A stretch of DNA of 64,000 nt from Rhizobium binae (GTDB lineage Bacteria; Pseudomonadota; Alphaproteobacteria; Rhizobiales; Rhizobiaceae): positions 189,001-253,000 of the forward strand of contig NZ_CP071604.1 of the NCBI RefSeq assembly GCF_017357225.1, written 5' to 3'. Positions within the stretch are counted from its first letter, which is position 1, and the number at the start of each line of letters is the position of its first letter. Made by a program: the position numbers and the translations under genes. This document shows, one piece after another, positions 10,875-19,970 of this stretch. The notes beneath the pieces are model-generated. The model was not told the origin of the DNA. It searched no databases and was given only the letters and a program-made list of their open reading frames with translations.

Positions 10875-10985
10875 GCAGCGGGACACCCCCCTCACGTCCC
10901 GCCTATGATCGGCCGTCTCCCCTCAACGCGCGCCGATCGACATCAGGCCCGGTGCATCCCCCCAAGGAGCGCCGGGCTTTTTTTC
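10875..10985 (+). ncRNA. Candidate trans-acting sRNA with three C-rich hairpin loops
   Basis: About 110 nt with three consecutive stem-loops. Hairpin 1 pairs GCGGGAC with GTCCCGC (10878-10884, 10896-10902) around an ACCCCCCTCAC loop. Hairpin 2 pairs GATCGGC with GCCGATC (10907-10913, 10932-10938) around a loop containing TCTCCCCTC. Hairpin 3 pairs 10947-10955 with 10969-10977 (one G-U) around TCCCCCC and is followed by seven Ts, a textbook terminator. The C-rich loops could pair with Shine-Dalgarno sequences, as in known rhizobial anti-SD sRNAs. No open frame with a ribosome binding site is present. I do not recognise it as a named family. Confidence 0.7.
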
Positions 10986-11019
10986 GGCTCCGCCGTCGCA
11001 TTGAACCCGCCCATGCAGA

Positions 11020-11043
11020 GAGGGCGGCATTGCTGCCGCCCTC
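11020..11043. terminator. Hairpin downstream of the SH3-domain gene
   Basis: A perfect 10-bp stem, GAGGGCGGCA with TGCCGCCCTC, around a 4-base loop, 6 bases after the stop of the minus-strand SH3-domain gene. No T run follows on the minus strand, so it may terminate weakly or protect the mRNA end. Confidence 0.5.
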
Positions 11044-11049
11044 GATATT

Positions 11050-11739
11050 TCAATTGCCGCAGGACGGATCGCCCGGGCGGCAGACAAAGGGCGAAGTCCT
11101 GGGATCCGGGCGGTTGTAGGTATCGGGCTTACCGCCTCTGTGCTGCGGCAGATCACGGAAGTTCGAACTCCTGTTGTCGTCATACCTGCGGACCTCTCTG
11201 CGGCGTTCCTCCCTGCGGTCGTCGTCGCGCCGGTCCCGGTCACGATCCAGGTATTCGCGGGCTTGGTAATCCCGATCCCGATACTCGCGCGGCCGGTAAT
11301 CCCGATCCCGGTAGTCGCGGTCGCGATAATAGTAGTCGGGACCGCGGCTCCAGCGGTCCCGCTCGCGATAGAAATCGCGGTGGCGGTAGTAGCGGTCCCA
11401 ATAATTGCCGACGCTGAAGGTAACCATCGGAATGCCGAGCGGACGGTAATATTCCGGACCGACATAGACGCGGCGTTGCTGGTAGACGGCCTGCACATAC
11501 TGGCCGGAAACCCAGCCGCGGCCGCCGTAGAATTCGACGTCGCACCAGTTGACGTCGGAAAGACATCCGCGGATTTCGACGGAAGAACCGGCGGGGATGA
11601 CTGCAACGGCGGGATAGCGCGTGCTTGGTCCTGCACGCATGTTGACATTCGCCGTCGAGTAACCCTCGGCGGCATGGGCTATCGCCGGAGCCAGCACAAG
11701 CAGCGCGGCCGCGGCGATCTTGACGATGAGCTTTTTCAC
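11050..11739 (-). CDS. Exported SH3-domain protein with Arg/Asp/Tyr-rich tail
   Basis: A 229-residue exported protein. A signal peptide (KKLIVKIAAAALLVLAPAIAHA) covers about residues 1-24. A bacterial SH3 domain of about 60 residues follows (YSTANVNMRAGPSTRYPAV, then WCDVEFYGGRGWVSGQYV), typical of proteins that touch peptidoglycan. The rest is dominated by repeated YRDRD/REYRDRDY-like units with dense alternating Arg and Asp, probably disordered and sticky. The GTG at 11739 is the start: GAGGAG lies about 9 bases upstream and the signal peptide begins there. Function beyond cell-envelope binding is unknown. Confidence 0.8.
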   Translation of the reverse strand: MKKLIVKIAAAALLVLAPAIAHAAEGYSTANVNMRAGPSTRYPAVAVIPAGSSVEIRGCLSDVNWCDVEFYGGRGWVSGQYVQAVYQQRRVYVGPEYYRPLGIPMVTFSVGNYWDRYYRHRDFYRERDRWSRGPDYYYRDRDYRDRDYRPREYRDRDYQAREYLDRDRDRRDDDRREERRREVRRYDDNRSSNFRDLPQHRGGKPDTYNRPDPRTSPFVCRPGDPSCGN

Positions 11740-12058
11740 GCTTCTCACTCCTCGTTGGCGTGTTTTCAGCAGCGCTTGGCTGCGTTTCCTTGAGGCATAT
11801 GCCATATGGCGCAAAGATAGAGCGATCGCCGGCATTTGTTGGCGCGCCACCATTTTCCTTGTCTTTCAAAGGCTTATATTGAGGTCGCGATGAACGCAGC
11901 TTGAACGAGGGGGATTTATGATGTGACATGGCGTCTCGATATCGCAGACGCTTGTGCAGGTGTCGTTAACCGCTCGTTAACCTTTCCAAGGCAGTCTCGT
12001 TGCAATACCGCTTTCTCCTTGACCACGGATGAACTGGCACTGAGACGAGCGGATGACG

Positions 12059-12089
12059 AAAGGCCGGTTTGAACCGGCCTTTTTGTTGT
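12059..12089. terminator. Bidirectional terminator after the M20 peptidase gene
   Basis: A near-perfect 10-bp dyad, AAGGCCGGTT-TG-AACCGGCCTT, followed by a T run on the plus strand and TTTCG on the minus strand. It lies about 30 bases after the stop of the minus-strand peptidase gene. The remaining gap 11740-12058 shows no gene. Confidence 0.7.
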
Positions 12090-12120
12090 CGCGGGGAGGC
12101 GTGGGACGCGCCGGTTCCCC

Positions 12121-13509
12121 TCAGGCGGCAAGCGCCTGAAGAATCCGCACCCAGGAGCGGATGCCCTTGTGATAGGAGACAAGCTCGTATTTTTCGTTCG
12201 GCGAATGGATGCGGTCGTCGCTGAGGCCGAAGCCGACGAGCAGCGATTCCATGCCGAGCATCTTCTGGAAGTCGCCGACGATCGGGATCGAGCCGCCCAT
12301 GCCGATGACGATGGCGGGTTTCGGCCATTCGTCGGAAAGCGCCGTCTTTGCCTTGGTCAGCAGAGGCGAGTCATAGGAGAGATGAATCGCCGGCGAGCCG
12401 CCATGCGGATGGAATTCGACCGAGCAGTCGGCCGGAATTTTCGACCTGATATAGCTGCGGAAAGCCTCGCGGATGGCGGTCGGATCCTGGGTGCCGACGA
12501 GCCGGAACGAAACCTTTGCCGAAGCCTTGGCGGCGATCACCGTCTTGAAGCCTTCGCCGGTATATCCGCCCCAGATGCCGTTGATTTCGGCGGTCGGCCG
12601 CGCCCAGGTCAGTTCCAGCACCGAGCGGCCCTTTTCGCCGGAGGGAATGGAAAGGCCGACTTCGCCGAGGAATTTTTCCGCGCTCTTGCCGAGGGTCTCC
12701 CATGACGCCTTGATGTTGTCGGGCGTCTCCTCGACACCGTCATAGAAGCCGTCCAGCGTGATGCGACCGGTCTCGTCATGCAGGCCGGCAAGGGCCTCGA
12801 CGAGAATATGGATCGGATTTGCCGCCGCGCCGCCGAACAGACCGGAATGCAGGTCGCGGTCGGCGGCAGTGACGACCACCTCCTCGCCGACGAGGCCGCG
12901 CAGCGCCGCGGCGATTGCCGGCGTGTCGCGGTCCCACATGCCGGTATCGCAGACAAGCGCATAATCGGCCTTCAGCTCGGCGGCATTGGCTTCGAGGAAA
13001 GGTTTCAGCGACGGCGAGCCCGATTCTTCCTCGCCCTCGAAGAGAATGGTGATGCGGCAGGGAAGGGCGCCGTTGATCTCCTTGTAGGCGCGGCAGGCTT
13101 CGACGAAGGTCATCAGCTGGCCCTTGTCATCCGATGTGCCGCGGCCGGTGAGGATCTTGCGGCCCTCGCCGATATCCTTGATCGACGGCTCGAAGGGGTC
13201 GTTTTCCCAGAGCTCGATCGGATCGACCGGCTGCACATCGTAATGGCCGTAGAACAGAAGGTGCGGCGCATCGGCAGAGGCCCCCGCATGATGGGCGACC
13301 ACCATCGGATGGCCGGGCGTATCACGCACCGAAGCGTCGAAGCCGATGCCCTGGAGATAGGCGACCAGCCATTCGGCGGCTTTCCGGCATTCCGCCTTGA
13401 AGGCGGGATCGGTGGAAATCGACTGGATGCGCAGAAGCTCGAACAGCTTTTCCAAACTTGAGGAAAGGTTCTGATCCGCGCGTGCAAGCACCTGTTGTAC
13501 ATCCGTCAT
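12121..13509 (-). CDS. M20 family metallopeptidase (dipeptidase)
   Basis: A 462-residue zinc-dependent dipeptidase/acylase of the M20 (ArgE/DapE/CPG2) family, expected in the cytoplasm. Metal-ligand motifs are present: GHYDVQP (first His and Asp), GRGTSDDKGQ (bridging Asp) and EGEEESGS (catalytic Glu pair). Further ligands are CDTGMW and a C-terminal His. The dimerisation/lid domain sits in the middle (about 190-330). Its length fits the carnosinase-like subgroup that cleaves small dipeptides, but the substrate cannot be read from sequence. The gene stands alone. Confidence 0.9.
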   Translation of the reverse strand: MTDVQQVLARADQNLSSSLEKLFELLRIQSISTDPAFKAECRKAAEWLVAYLQGIGFDASVRDTPGHPMVVAHHAGASADAPHLLFYGHYDVQPVDPIELWENDPFEPSIKDIGEGRKILTGRGTSDDKGQLMTFVEACRAYKEINGALPCRITILFEGEEESGSPSLKPFLEANAAELKADYALVCDTGMWDRDTPAIAAALRGLVGEEVVVTAADRDLHSGLFGGAAANPIHILVEALAGLHDETGRITLDGFYDGVEETPDNIKASWETLGKSAEKFLGEVGLSIPSGEKGRSVLELTWARPTAEINGIWGGYTGEGFKTVIAAKASAKVSFRLVGTQDPTAIREAFRSYIRSKIPADCSVEFHPHGGSPAIHLSYDSPLLTKAKTALSDEWPKPAIVIGMGGSIPIVGDFQKMLGMESLLVGFGLSDDRIHSPNEKYELVSYHKGIRSWVRILQALAA

Positions 13510-13721
13510 TTTCGACTCCTTTTTGAAATTTGGCCGGACGATAGACCAAACCAGCAGAGCAGGCGAGGCGGAAAAGGCAAAACTGGCGTGGCGGACGTGG
13601 CCAGATATGGATCAGCGTCGGGAAGATTTGTCAGACGGTATAGAAGAACATCCTAATTCAATTTACAGTTATTTAGCACAACCAAAATAACCTGACCGAA
13701 TACAGCTATACGAGGGGTGAG

Positions 13722-16109
13722 ATGTTTTCGGTCATTACTTGTATTCGCGACGATCACGATTGGCGGCTGGTGCTCGCGGCGGTCGTGGTCTGCCTGATCG
13801 GCGCAATGGCAGCAATGCTGCCGCTTTCCCGCGCCCAGGAATGCGATGCCGCGCGTCGCAAGCTTTGGATCGGTGCGTCGGCTTTCGCCTTCGGCACCGG
13901 CGTCTGGGCAACCCATTTCATCGCGATGCTGGCCTATGACGGCGGCATGCCGATCGGCTATCAGCTGGGCCTGACGGCGCTTTCCTTCCTCTTGTCAGTG
14001 ATCGGTTCGTGGGCGGCGATCCTCGTCGCTTCGCGAAACCGGGGCAGTTTTTCGCGCATCCAAGGCGGTGTGCTGATGGCGCTCGGCATCGCCTCGATGC
14101 ACCTCACCGGCATGCAGGCGATCGAGACACAGGCGGAAATCCTCTACGATCCGTATATGACCGCGACTGCGGTTATCGCGGGGGCGCTGCTGTCGAGTAT
14201 CGCCTTCCACGCCTTCTTCCACTTGAAGGGTCTGAGACGGCTCTTCGCCTCGTCGATCACCTTCGTCCTTGCGATCTGCGCACTCCATTTCATTTCGATG
14301 GCCAGCATCACGCTCCTGCCGGATCCCGGCAAAGAGGTTCCGGCAACGGTGCTGGACACCAGCCTGCTGGCCGCGATCGTCGTGGTGGCGGCCATAGCTC
14401 TCATCCTGGTCGCGATTGCCGTGGTTTTTTTCGAAAGCCACCTGACGGATCTGAGGGGACTGGCAAATGCTTCGCAGGAAGGATTGCTGATCCTGCGGGA
14501 AGGCCGGATTATCGATACCAACGAACGCTTTCAGGGGCTTTCCGGCTGGAAGCTTGCCGATCTCTCGGGCAAGGCGCCCTCCATGGTCTTAACCGCCGTC
14601 CAGGGACAGAACGGGCCCGGCGAAACCCTGCTCAACACCAGGAACGGCAGGGAGATCGCCGTCGAAGTGAACACCAGCAGGATCGTCTATCGCGGCCACA
14701 ACTGCGACGTGCTGGCGGTGCGCGATCTCACCGAACGCAGGCAGGCCGAGGAGATCATCGAACACCTCGCCCACCACGATGTCCTCACCGACCTTCCAAA
14801 CCGGTCGTTGTTCGACAAGCGCATGCGCCAGGCGCTGCAGATGGCCAAGGGAAAGAACAGCGAGGTTGCCCTCTTCTATATCGATCTCGATCGCTTCAAG
14901 ACCGTCAACGATATTTTCGGCCACGCCGAAGGCGACCGCATTCTTTGCAAGGTCGCCTCGATCCTGCGTCGCGTGGCCGACGAACGCGATACGATCGCCC
15001 GTCTCGGCGGTGATGAATTTGCCATCATTCAAGCCGCCGGACAGCAACCGGCGGCCGCCCAGAAGCTCGCGGCCGCGATCCTCGACGAATTCGCCGCCGA
15101 GATGGATATGGCGCGCGACCCGACCGCCGTCGGCGTCAGCCTCGGCATCGCTCTTTATCCGGCCGACGGAAGCGATCCGGACGAGATCTGCAACAACGCT
15201 GATATCGCACTCTATCGGGTCAAGCACGGCGGCCGCGGCAAGGCCTGTTTCTTCAATGCGGAAATGGACGAGGCCACACGAGCCCGCCGCCAGATCGAAA
15301 GCGAACTGCGCCACGCCATCACCCGCAATCAGATCCATGTCAGCTATCAGCCGGTTCTCGATGCACAGAGCGGCGATATCAGCGGTTACGAGGCCTTGAT
15401 GCGCTGGAACCGGCCGGGACACGGCCTCAGCGAGCCGGATATCTTTATTCCGATCGCCGAGGAAAGCGGGTCGATCGTCCAGCTCGGCGAATGGGTGCTG
15501 CAGCAGGCCTGCAGGGAAGCCGCTCGCTGGTCGGATCCGCTGAGGATCGCCGTCAATGTTTCGCCGGTGCAGTTCATGTTGCCAAACCTTTGCGAGCGGG
15601 TCGAGGCAATCCTCAAGGAAACGGGGCTTGCACCCGGCCGGTTGGAAATCGAGATCACCGAGGCCGCTCTCATCCGTGATCGCGACCGGGTGATGGCCAC
15701 GCTGCAGCGTCTGCGCAGCCTGGGTGTTCACATCGTCATGGACGACTTCGGCACCGGTTTTTCGTCGCTATCCAACCTGCGAACCTTCCCTTTCGACAAG
15801 ATCAAGGTCGACCGCAGCTTCACCGGCATGCTGGAGCATGACGCGGCCGCGCGTTCGATCGTGCGCGCGATCATCGGCCTCGGTCACAGCCTCGGCATGC
15901 CTGTCGTGACGGAAGGCGTCGAAACCGAGACGCAGCGCCAGATCGTCGTCGAAGAAGGCTGTGCGCAGGTGCAGGGGTTTTTGCTCGGCAGGCCGGATGT
16001 CGAGCCGAGCATCAAGCTCGCTGCCCGCGAAGGCTCCCTGGCCTCGACACCCCAAACGGACGATCCGTCGATGTCGTGGCGGCGACCCACCCGTCTTGCC
16101 GGCGAGTAA
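13722..16109 (+). CDS. Membrane MHYT-PAS-GGDEF-EAL cyclic-di-GMP enzyme
   Basis: A 795-residue inner-membrane protein that probably both makes and degrades cyclic-di-GMP. The N-terminal 240 residues form an MHYT sensor of about seven membrane helices, with motif variants THFIAML, MHLTGM and LHFISM that keep the His and Met implicated in metal binding. A PAS domain follows (about 245-345). The cyclase half has an intact GGDEF (about residue 429). The phosphodiesterase half has EALMRW (about 556), DDFGTGFSS and KVDRSF, so catalysis by both looks possible. AGGGG before the ATG supports the start. Expected outputs are motility, exopolysaccharide and biofilm. Confidence 0.93.
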   Translation: MFSVITCIRDDHDWRLVLAAVVVCLIGAMAAMLPLSRAQECDAARRKLWIGASAFAFGTGVWATHFIAMLAYDGGMPIGYQLGLTALSFLLSVIGSWAAILVASRNRGSFSRIQGGVLMALGIASMHLTGMQAIETQAEILYDPYMTATAVIAGALLSSIAFHAFFHLKGLRRLFASSITFVLAICALHFISMASITLLPDPGKEVPATVLDTSLLAAIVVVAAIALILVAIAVVFFESHLTDLRGLANASQEGLLILREGRIIDTNERFQGLSGWKLADLSGKAPSMVLTAVQGQNGPGETLLNTRNGREIAVEVNTSRIVYRGHNCDVLAVRDLTERRQAEEIIEHLAHHDVLTDLPNRSLFDKRMRQALQMAKGKNSEVALFYIDLDRFKTVNDIFGHAEGDRILCKVASILRRVADERDTIARLGGDEFAIIQAAGQQPAAAQKLAAAILDEFAAEMDMARDPTAVGVSLGIALYPADGSDPDEICNNADIALYRVKHGGRGKACFFNAEMDEATRARRQIESELRHAITRNQIHVSYQPVLDAQSGDISGYEALMRWNRPGHGLSEPDIFIPIAEESGSIVQLGEWVLQQACREAARWSDPLRIAVNVSPVQFMLPNLCERVEAILKETGLAPGRLEIEITEAALIRDRDRVMATLQRLRSLGVHIVMDDFGTGFSSLSNLRTFPFDKIKVDRSFTGMLEHDAAARSIVRAIIGLGHSLGMPVVTEGVETETQRQIVVEEGCAQVQGFLLGRPDVEPSIKLAAREGSLASTPQTDDPSMSWRRPTRLAGE

Positions 16110-16115
16110 TGCCGG

Positions 16116-16547
16116 TCAGAGCGCCTTGGCGTTTTCCAGCAGCCGGCGGATATATTCGAGCGTCAGTTCGCGCTCGAAAGCCCGAAAGCCCTTGAACAGC
16201 GCGAGGTCGGCCTCGCGCGCGCTTTCGATCGCCTCGGCTTCCATGGCACGCGCCTTCGGCGTCAGGAAGATCAGTTGCGCCCGCTTGTCCGACGGATGCG
16301 GCCGGCGTTCGATCAGTCCGTCGCGGACCATGCGCGACAGCGTATTGGCCATGGTCGCCTGCTCGATATCGACCCGCTCGAGCAGCTGTTTCTGGGTCAG
16401 GCCTTCTTCGCCCCAGAGTTCCAGCAGAATGGGAAACTGACCGGGAGAAAACCCGAGCCCGACCGCGCGCCGGTGCAGCGAGCGCGCAAAACCCTTCGCC
16501 AGCTGGCTGGCAAGGTAAGCTCCCGAATCCATGCGGTTAAATCCCAT
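16116..16547 (-). CDS. MarR family transcriptional regulator
   Basis: A 143-residue winged-helix repressor/activator of the MarR type. The recognition region QKQLLERVDIEQATMANTLSRM and the wing DGLIERRPHPSDKRAQLIFLT (given here as LIERRPHPSDKR) are clear. It acts as a dimer and often senses phenolics or oxidants. It is convergent with the c-di-GMP enzyme gene, with about 6 bases between stops. The sRNA at 16646-16795 lies directly upstream on the same strand. The target genes are unknown. Confidence 0.9.
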   Translation of the reverse strand: MGFNRMDSGAYLASQLAKGFARSLHRRAVGLGFSPGQFPILLELWGEEGLTQKQLLERVDIEQATMANTLSRMVRDGLIERRPHPSDKRAQLIFLTPKARAMEAEAIESAREADLALFKGFRAFERELTLEYIRRLLENAKAL

Positions 16548-16645
16548 GATTGCAAGTTAGGCTCAAAACCATGCCGGAGACAATGCAGCAAATCGCATAG
16601 GACGCTCCAAAAAATGCAGGCTTCGCCATCGTTTCGATGAGCTGG

Positions 16646-16795
16646 AAAAACAAAAGTCGCCATGACCTGGAGGTTGGCCATGGCGACTTTAAAATGGGGA
16701 CAAAGGCCCGGAGAGGGGGATAAGGCCTTTGTCCAAGCCTGACGCGGCGGGGGACAAGCCGGTAATCAGACCCGCGGCGCGATCAAGCGCCGGTG
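16646..16795 (-). ncRNA. sRNA in marR/polA gap, probably alpha-r7 (Smr7C) family
   Basis: On the minus strand the RNA is very structured. An 11-bp perfect stem (16698-16708 with 16724-16734) closes a loop with CCCCCTCTCC. A 12-bp perfect stem (16653-16664 with 16679-16690) contains ACCTCC in its loop and ends in TTTTGTTTTT, an intrinsic terminator. Upstream, GGCGC/GCGCC and GCGGG/CCCGC pairs form the 5' domain. With the predicted start near 16795 the length is about 150 nt. Location between marR and polA, strand and length agree with what I recall of the alpha-r7 sRNA of Sinorhizobium. The C-rich loops suggest pairing with ribosome binding sites. Confidence 0.75.
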
Positions 16796-16801
16796 ACATG
16801 G

Positions 16802-16830
16802 ATTTGTAGCTGCGAATGTGGTTTTTCAAG
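16802..16830 (-). promoter_or_regulatory. Predicted promoter of the marR/polA sRNA
   Basis: On the minus strand CTTGAA (16830-16825) is followed after 17 bases by ACAAAT (16807-16802). The -35 fits the rhizobial CTTGAC consensus well; the -10 is weak. The start it predicts, about 16795, gives an RNA of about 150 nt. Confidence 0.5.
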
Positions 16831-16970
16831 GGTCACGCCACGTTACAAATCGGTAACAGTTTGGTGAGCGGCAATCCCTTCCGGGTAATTGCTTGAACCT
16901 GATGCCGGAATCGCTTGATGCGTCGAACTATATATGGACCTCGTTCCATGCCCGCGCTATCCATGCACGC

Positions 16971-19970
16971 ATGAAAAAAGGCGATCACCTCTTCCTTGTC
17001 GACGGTTCCGGATTCATCTTTCGGGCGTTTCATGCATTGCCGCCGCTGACGCGCAAGACGGACGGCCTGCCGGTCGGCGCCGTATCCGGCTTCTGCAACA
17101 TGCTGTGGAAGCTCTTGAGAGATGCGCGCAATACCGATGTCGGGGTGACGCCGACGCATCTTGCCGTCATCTTCGATTATTCCGCCAAGACATTCCGCAA
17201 GGATCTCTACGACGCCTACAAGGCGAACCGTTCGGCTCCGCCCGAAGAGCTCATTCCGCAATTCGGGCTCATCCGCGAGGCAACCCGTGCCTTCAATCTG
17301 CCCTGCATCGAAACGGAAGGCTTCGAGGCCGACGACATTATCGCCACCTATGCCCGCCAGGCCGAGGCAACGGGGGCCGATGTCACCATCGTCTCCTCCG
17401 ACAAGGACCTGATGCAGCTCGTCACGCCGAATGTCCACATGTATGACAGCATGAAGGACAAGCAGATCGGCATTCCCGATGTCGTCGAGAAATGGGGCGT
17501 GCCGCCGGAAAAGATGATCGACCTGCAGGCGATGACCGGCGACTCCGTCGACAACGTGCCCGGCATTCCCGGCATCGGCCCGAAAACCGCCGCCCAGCTG
17601 CTGGAGGAGTACGGCGATCTCGACACGCTGCTCGAACGCGCCACCGAGATCAAGCAGGTCAAACGCCGCGAGACGATTCTTGCCAATATCGAGATGGCGA
17701 GGCTTTCGCGCGAACTGGTGCGGCTGCGCACCGACGTGCCGCTCGATCTCGATCTCGACGCGCTGGTGCTGGAGCCGCAAAACGGTCCGAAGCTGATCGG
17801 TTTTCTCAAGACAATGGAATTCACGACGCTGACGCGTCGCGTCGCCGAAGTTTGCGATTGCGATGCGAGCGCCATCGAACCGGCGGTCGTCCGCATCGAA
17901 TGGGGTGATGCCGCCCATGGTCCCGATCTCGATGCGGCCGAGCCGGCGCCGGTCGCCGGCGGCATCCCTGATGTCTCGGGGCAAGCGGTGCCCGTGCCGC
18001 CGCGTGCGAAGGCAAAGGCCGCGGTCGAAGGCGCCTTTTCACCGGCCGATCTTGCCAAGGCGCGCGCCGAGGCCTTTGCGGCGCTGCCCTTCGATCATTC
18101 CGCCTATGTGACGATCCGTGATCTGGCGACGCTCGACCGATGGATCGCCGATGCGCGCGACACCGGCCTCGTGGCCTTCGATACCGAGACCACGTCGCTT
18201 GATGCGATGCAGGCCGAGCTCGTCGGCTTCTCGATGGCGATTGCCGACAATGTCGCCGATCCCACCGGCACGAAGATCCGCGCCGCCTATGTGCCGCTCG
18301 GCCACAAGAATGGCGTCGGCGATCTGCTCGGCGGCGGCCTGGCCGAAAACCAGGTCCCCATGCGCGATGCCCTGCCGCGGCTGAAGGCGCTGCTGGAGGA
18401 CGAATCGGTTCTCAAGGTCGCCCAGAACCTGAAATACGATTATCTCTTGATGAAGCGCTACGGCATCGAGACGAAGAGTTTCGACGACACGATGCTGATC
18501 TCCTATGTGCTCGACGCCGGCACCGGCGCCCATGGCATGGATCCGCTGTCGGAAAAATTTCTCGGCCACACGCCGATCCCGTACAAGGATGTGGCCGGCA
18601 GCGGCAGGGCGAACGTTACCTTCGATCTGGTCGATATCGATCGCGCCACCCATTATGCCGCCGAAGATGCGGATGTGACGCTGCGCCTCTGGCTGGTGCT
18701 GAAACCGCGGCTGGCGGCAGCCGGGCTGACCAGCGTCTATGAACGGCTGGAGCGGCCGCTGCTGCCGGTTCTGGCGCGCATGGAAGCGCGGGGGATCACC
18801 GTCGATCGACAGATCCTGTCGCGTCTCTCCGGCGAACTGGCCCAGGGTGCGGCGCGGTTGGAGGATGAGATCTACACGCTGGCCGGCGAGCGTTTCAATA
18901 TCGGCTCGCCGAAGCAGCTCGGCGATATCCTGTTCGGCAAGATGGGTCTTGCCGGCGGCAGCAAGACGAAGACCGGGCAATGGTCGACCTCCGCCTCGGT
19001 GCTCGAGGATCTCGCCGCCGCCGGGTTCGAACTGCCGCGCAAGATCGTCGACTGGCGCCAGCTCACCAAGCTGAAATCCACCTACACCGACGCGCTTCCC
19101 GGCTATGTGCATCCGGAGACCAAACGGGTCCACACCTCCTACTCGCTGGCTTCGACGACGACGGGTCGCCTGTCTTCCTCGGAGCCGAACCTGCAGAACA
19201 TTCCGGTGCGCACCGCCGAAGGCCGCAAGATCCGCACTGCCTTCATCTCGACGCCGGGCCACAAGCTGATTTCTGCCGATTACAGCCAGATCGAACTGCG
19301 CGTGCTTGCCCATGTGGCCGAGATCCCGCAGCTGACAAAGGCCTTCGAGGATGGCGTCGACATCCATGCCATGACCGCCTCGGAAATGTTCGGCGTGCCC
19401 GTCGAAGGCATGCCGAGCGAAGTGCGCCGTCGCGCCAAGGCGATCAATTTCGGCATCATCTACGGCATCTCCGCCTTCGGCCTTGCCAATCAGCTTTCGA
19501 TCGAGCGGTCGGAAGCCGGCGACTATATCAAGAAATATTTCGAGCGCTTCCCCGGCATCCGCGACTATATGGAAAGCCGCAAGGCGATGGCGCGCGACAA
19601 GGGGTATGTCGAGACGATCTTCGGCCGGCGCATCAACTACCCCGAAATCCGCTCGTCCAATCCGTCCGTGCGCGCCTTCAACGAGCGGGCAGCGATCAAC
19701 GCGCCGATCCAGGGTTCGGCGGCCGACGTCATCCGTCGGGCAATGATCAAGATGGAGCCGGCGCTGGCTGAAGCCGGTCTTGCCGAGCGTGTGCGCATGC
19801 TCTTGCAGGTGCACGACGAGCTCATCTTCGAAGTCGAGGATGAGGATGTCGACAAGGCGATGCCGATCATCGTCTCGGTCATGGAAAATGCCACCATGCC
19901 GGCGCTCGAAATGCGCGTGCCGCTGCGCGTCGACGCCCGCGCCGCCACCAATTGGGACGAGGCGCATTGA
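16971..19970 (+). CDS. polA: DNA polymerase I
   Basis: A 999-residue repair and Okazaki-fragment polymerase with all three activities. Residues 1-290 are the 5'-3' flap exonuclease (LFLVDGSGFIFRAFHAL at the start, then GVSSDKD-type acidic motifs and the helix-hairpin-helix VPGIPGIGPKTAAQLL). The middle is a proofreading 3'-5' exonuclease with intact FDTETTSLD, QNLKYDY and YAAEDAD. The polymerase has motif A (SADYSQIELR), motif B (RRAKAINFGIIYGIS) and motif C (LQVHDELIFEV). The ATG at 16971 is chosen because the family starts MKKGDHLFLVDGSG-like; the upstream TTG extension is not conserved-looking. Confidence 0.97.
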   Translation: MKKGDHLFLVDGSGFIFRAFHALPPLTRKTDGLPVGAVSGFCNMLWKLLRDARNTDVGVTPTHLAVIFDYSAKTFRKDLYDAYKANRSAPPEELIPQFGLIREATRAFNLPCIETEGFEADDIIATYARQAEATGADVTIVSSDKDLMQLVTPNVHMYDSMKDKQIGIPDVVEKWGVPPEKMIDLQAMTGDSVDNVPGIPGIGPKTAAQLLEEYGDLDTLLERATEIKQVKRRETILANIEMARLSRELVRLRTDVPLDLDLDALVLEPQNGPKLIGFLKTMEFTTLTRRVAEVCDCDASAIEPAVVRIEWGDAAHGPDLDAAEPAPVAGGIPDVSGQAVPVPPRAKAKAAVEGAFSPADLAKARAEAFAALPFDHSAYVTIRDLATLDRWIADARDTGLVAFDTETTSLDAMQAELVGFSMAIADNVADPTGTKIRAAYVPLGHKNGVGDLLGGGLAENQVPMRDALPRLKALLEDESVLKVAQNLKYDYLLMKRYGIETKSFDDTMLISYVLDAGTGAHGMDPLSEKFLGHTPIPYKDVAGSGRANVTFDLVDIDRATHYAAEDADVTLRLWLVLKPRLAAAGLTSVYERLERPLLPVLARMEARGITVDRQILSRLSGELAQGAARLEDEIYTLAGERFNIGSPKQLGDILFGKMGLAGGSKTKTGQWSTSASVLEDLAAAGFELPRKIVDWRQLTKLKSTYTDALPGYVHPETKRVHTSYSLASTTTGRLSSSEPNLQNIPVRTAEGRKIRTAFISTPGHKLISADYSQIELRVLAHVAEIPQLTKAFEDGVDIHAMTASEMFGVPVEGMPSEVRRRAKAINFGIIYGISAFGLANQLSIERSEAGDYIKKYFERFPGIRDYMESRKAMARDKGYVETIFGRRINYPEIRSSNPSVRAFNERAAINAPIQGSAADVIRRAMIKMEPALAEAGLAERVRMLLQVHDELIFEVEDEDVDKAMPIIVSVMENATMPALEMRVPLRVDARAATNWDEAH

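Noticed and set aside
10683..10895. Small minus-strand frame overlapping the sRNA candidate
   Set aside because: No Shine-Dalgarno, Arg/Ser-rich composition, and the opposite-strand sRNA structure explains the conservation-like features.
16650..16734. Plus-strand reading of the two hairpins as a CsrA-sponge RNA (GGA loops)
   Set aside because: The terminator T run and promoter are on the minus strand, and CsrA systems are not typical of rhizobia.
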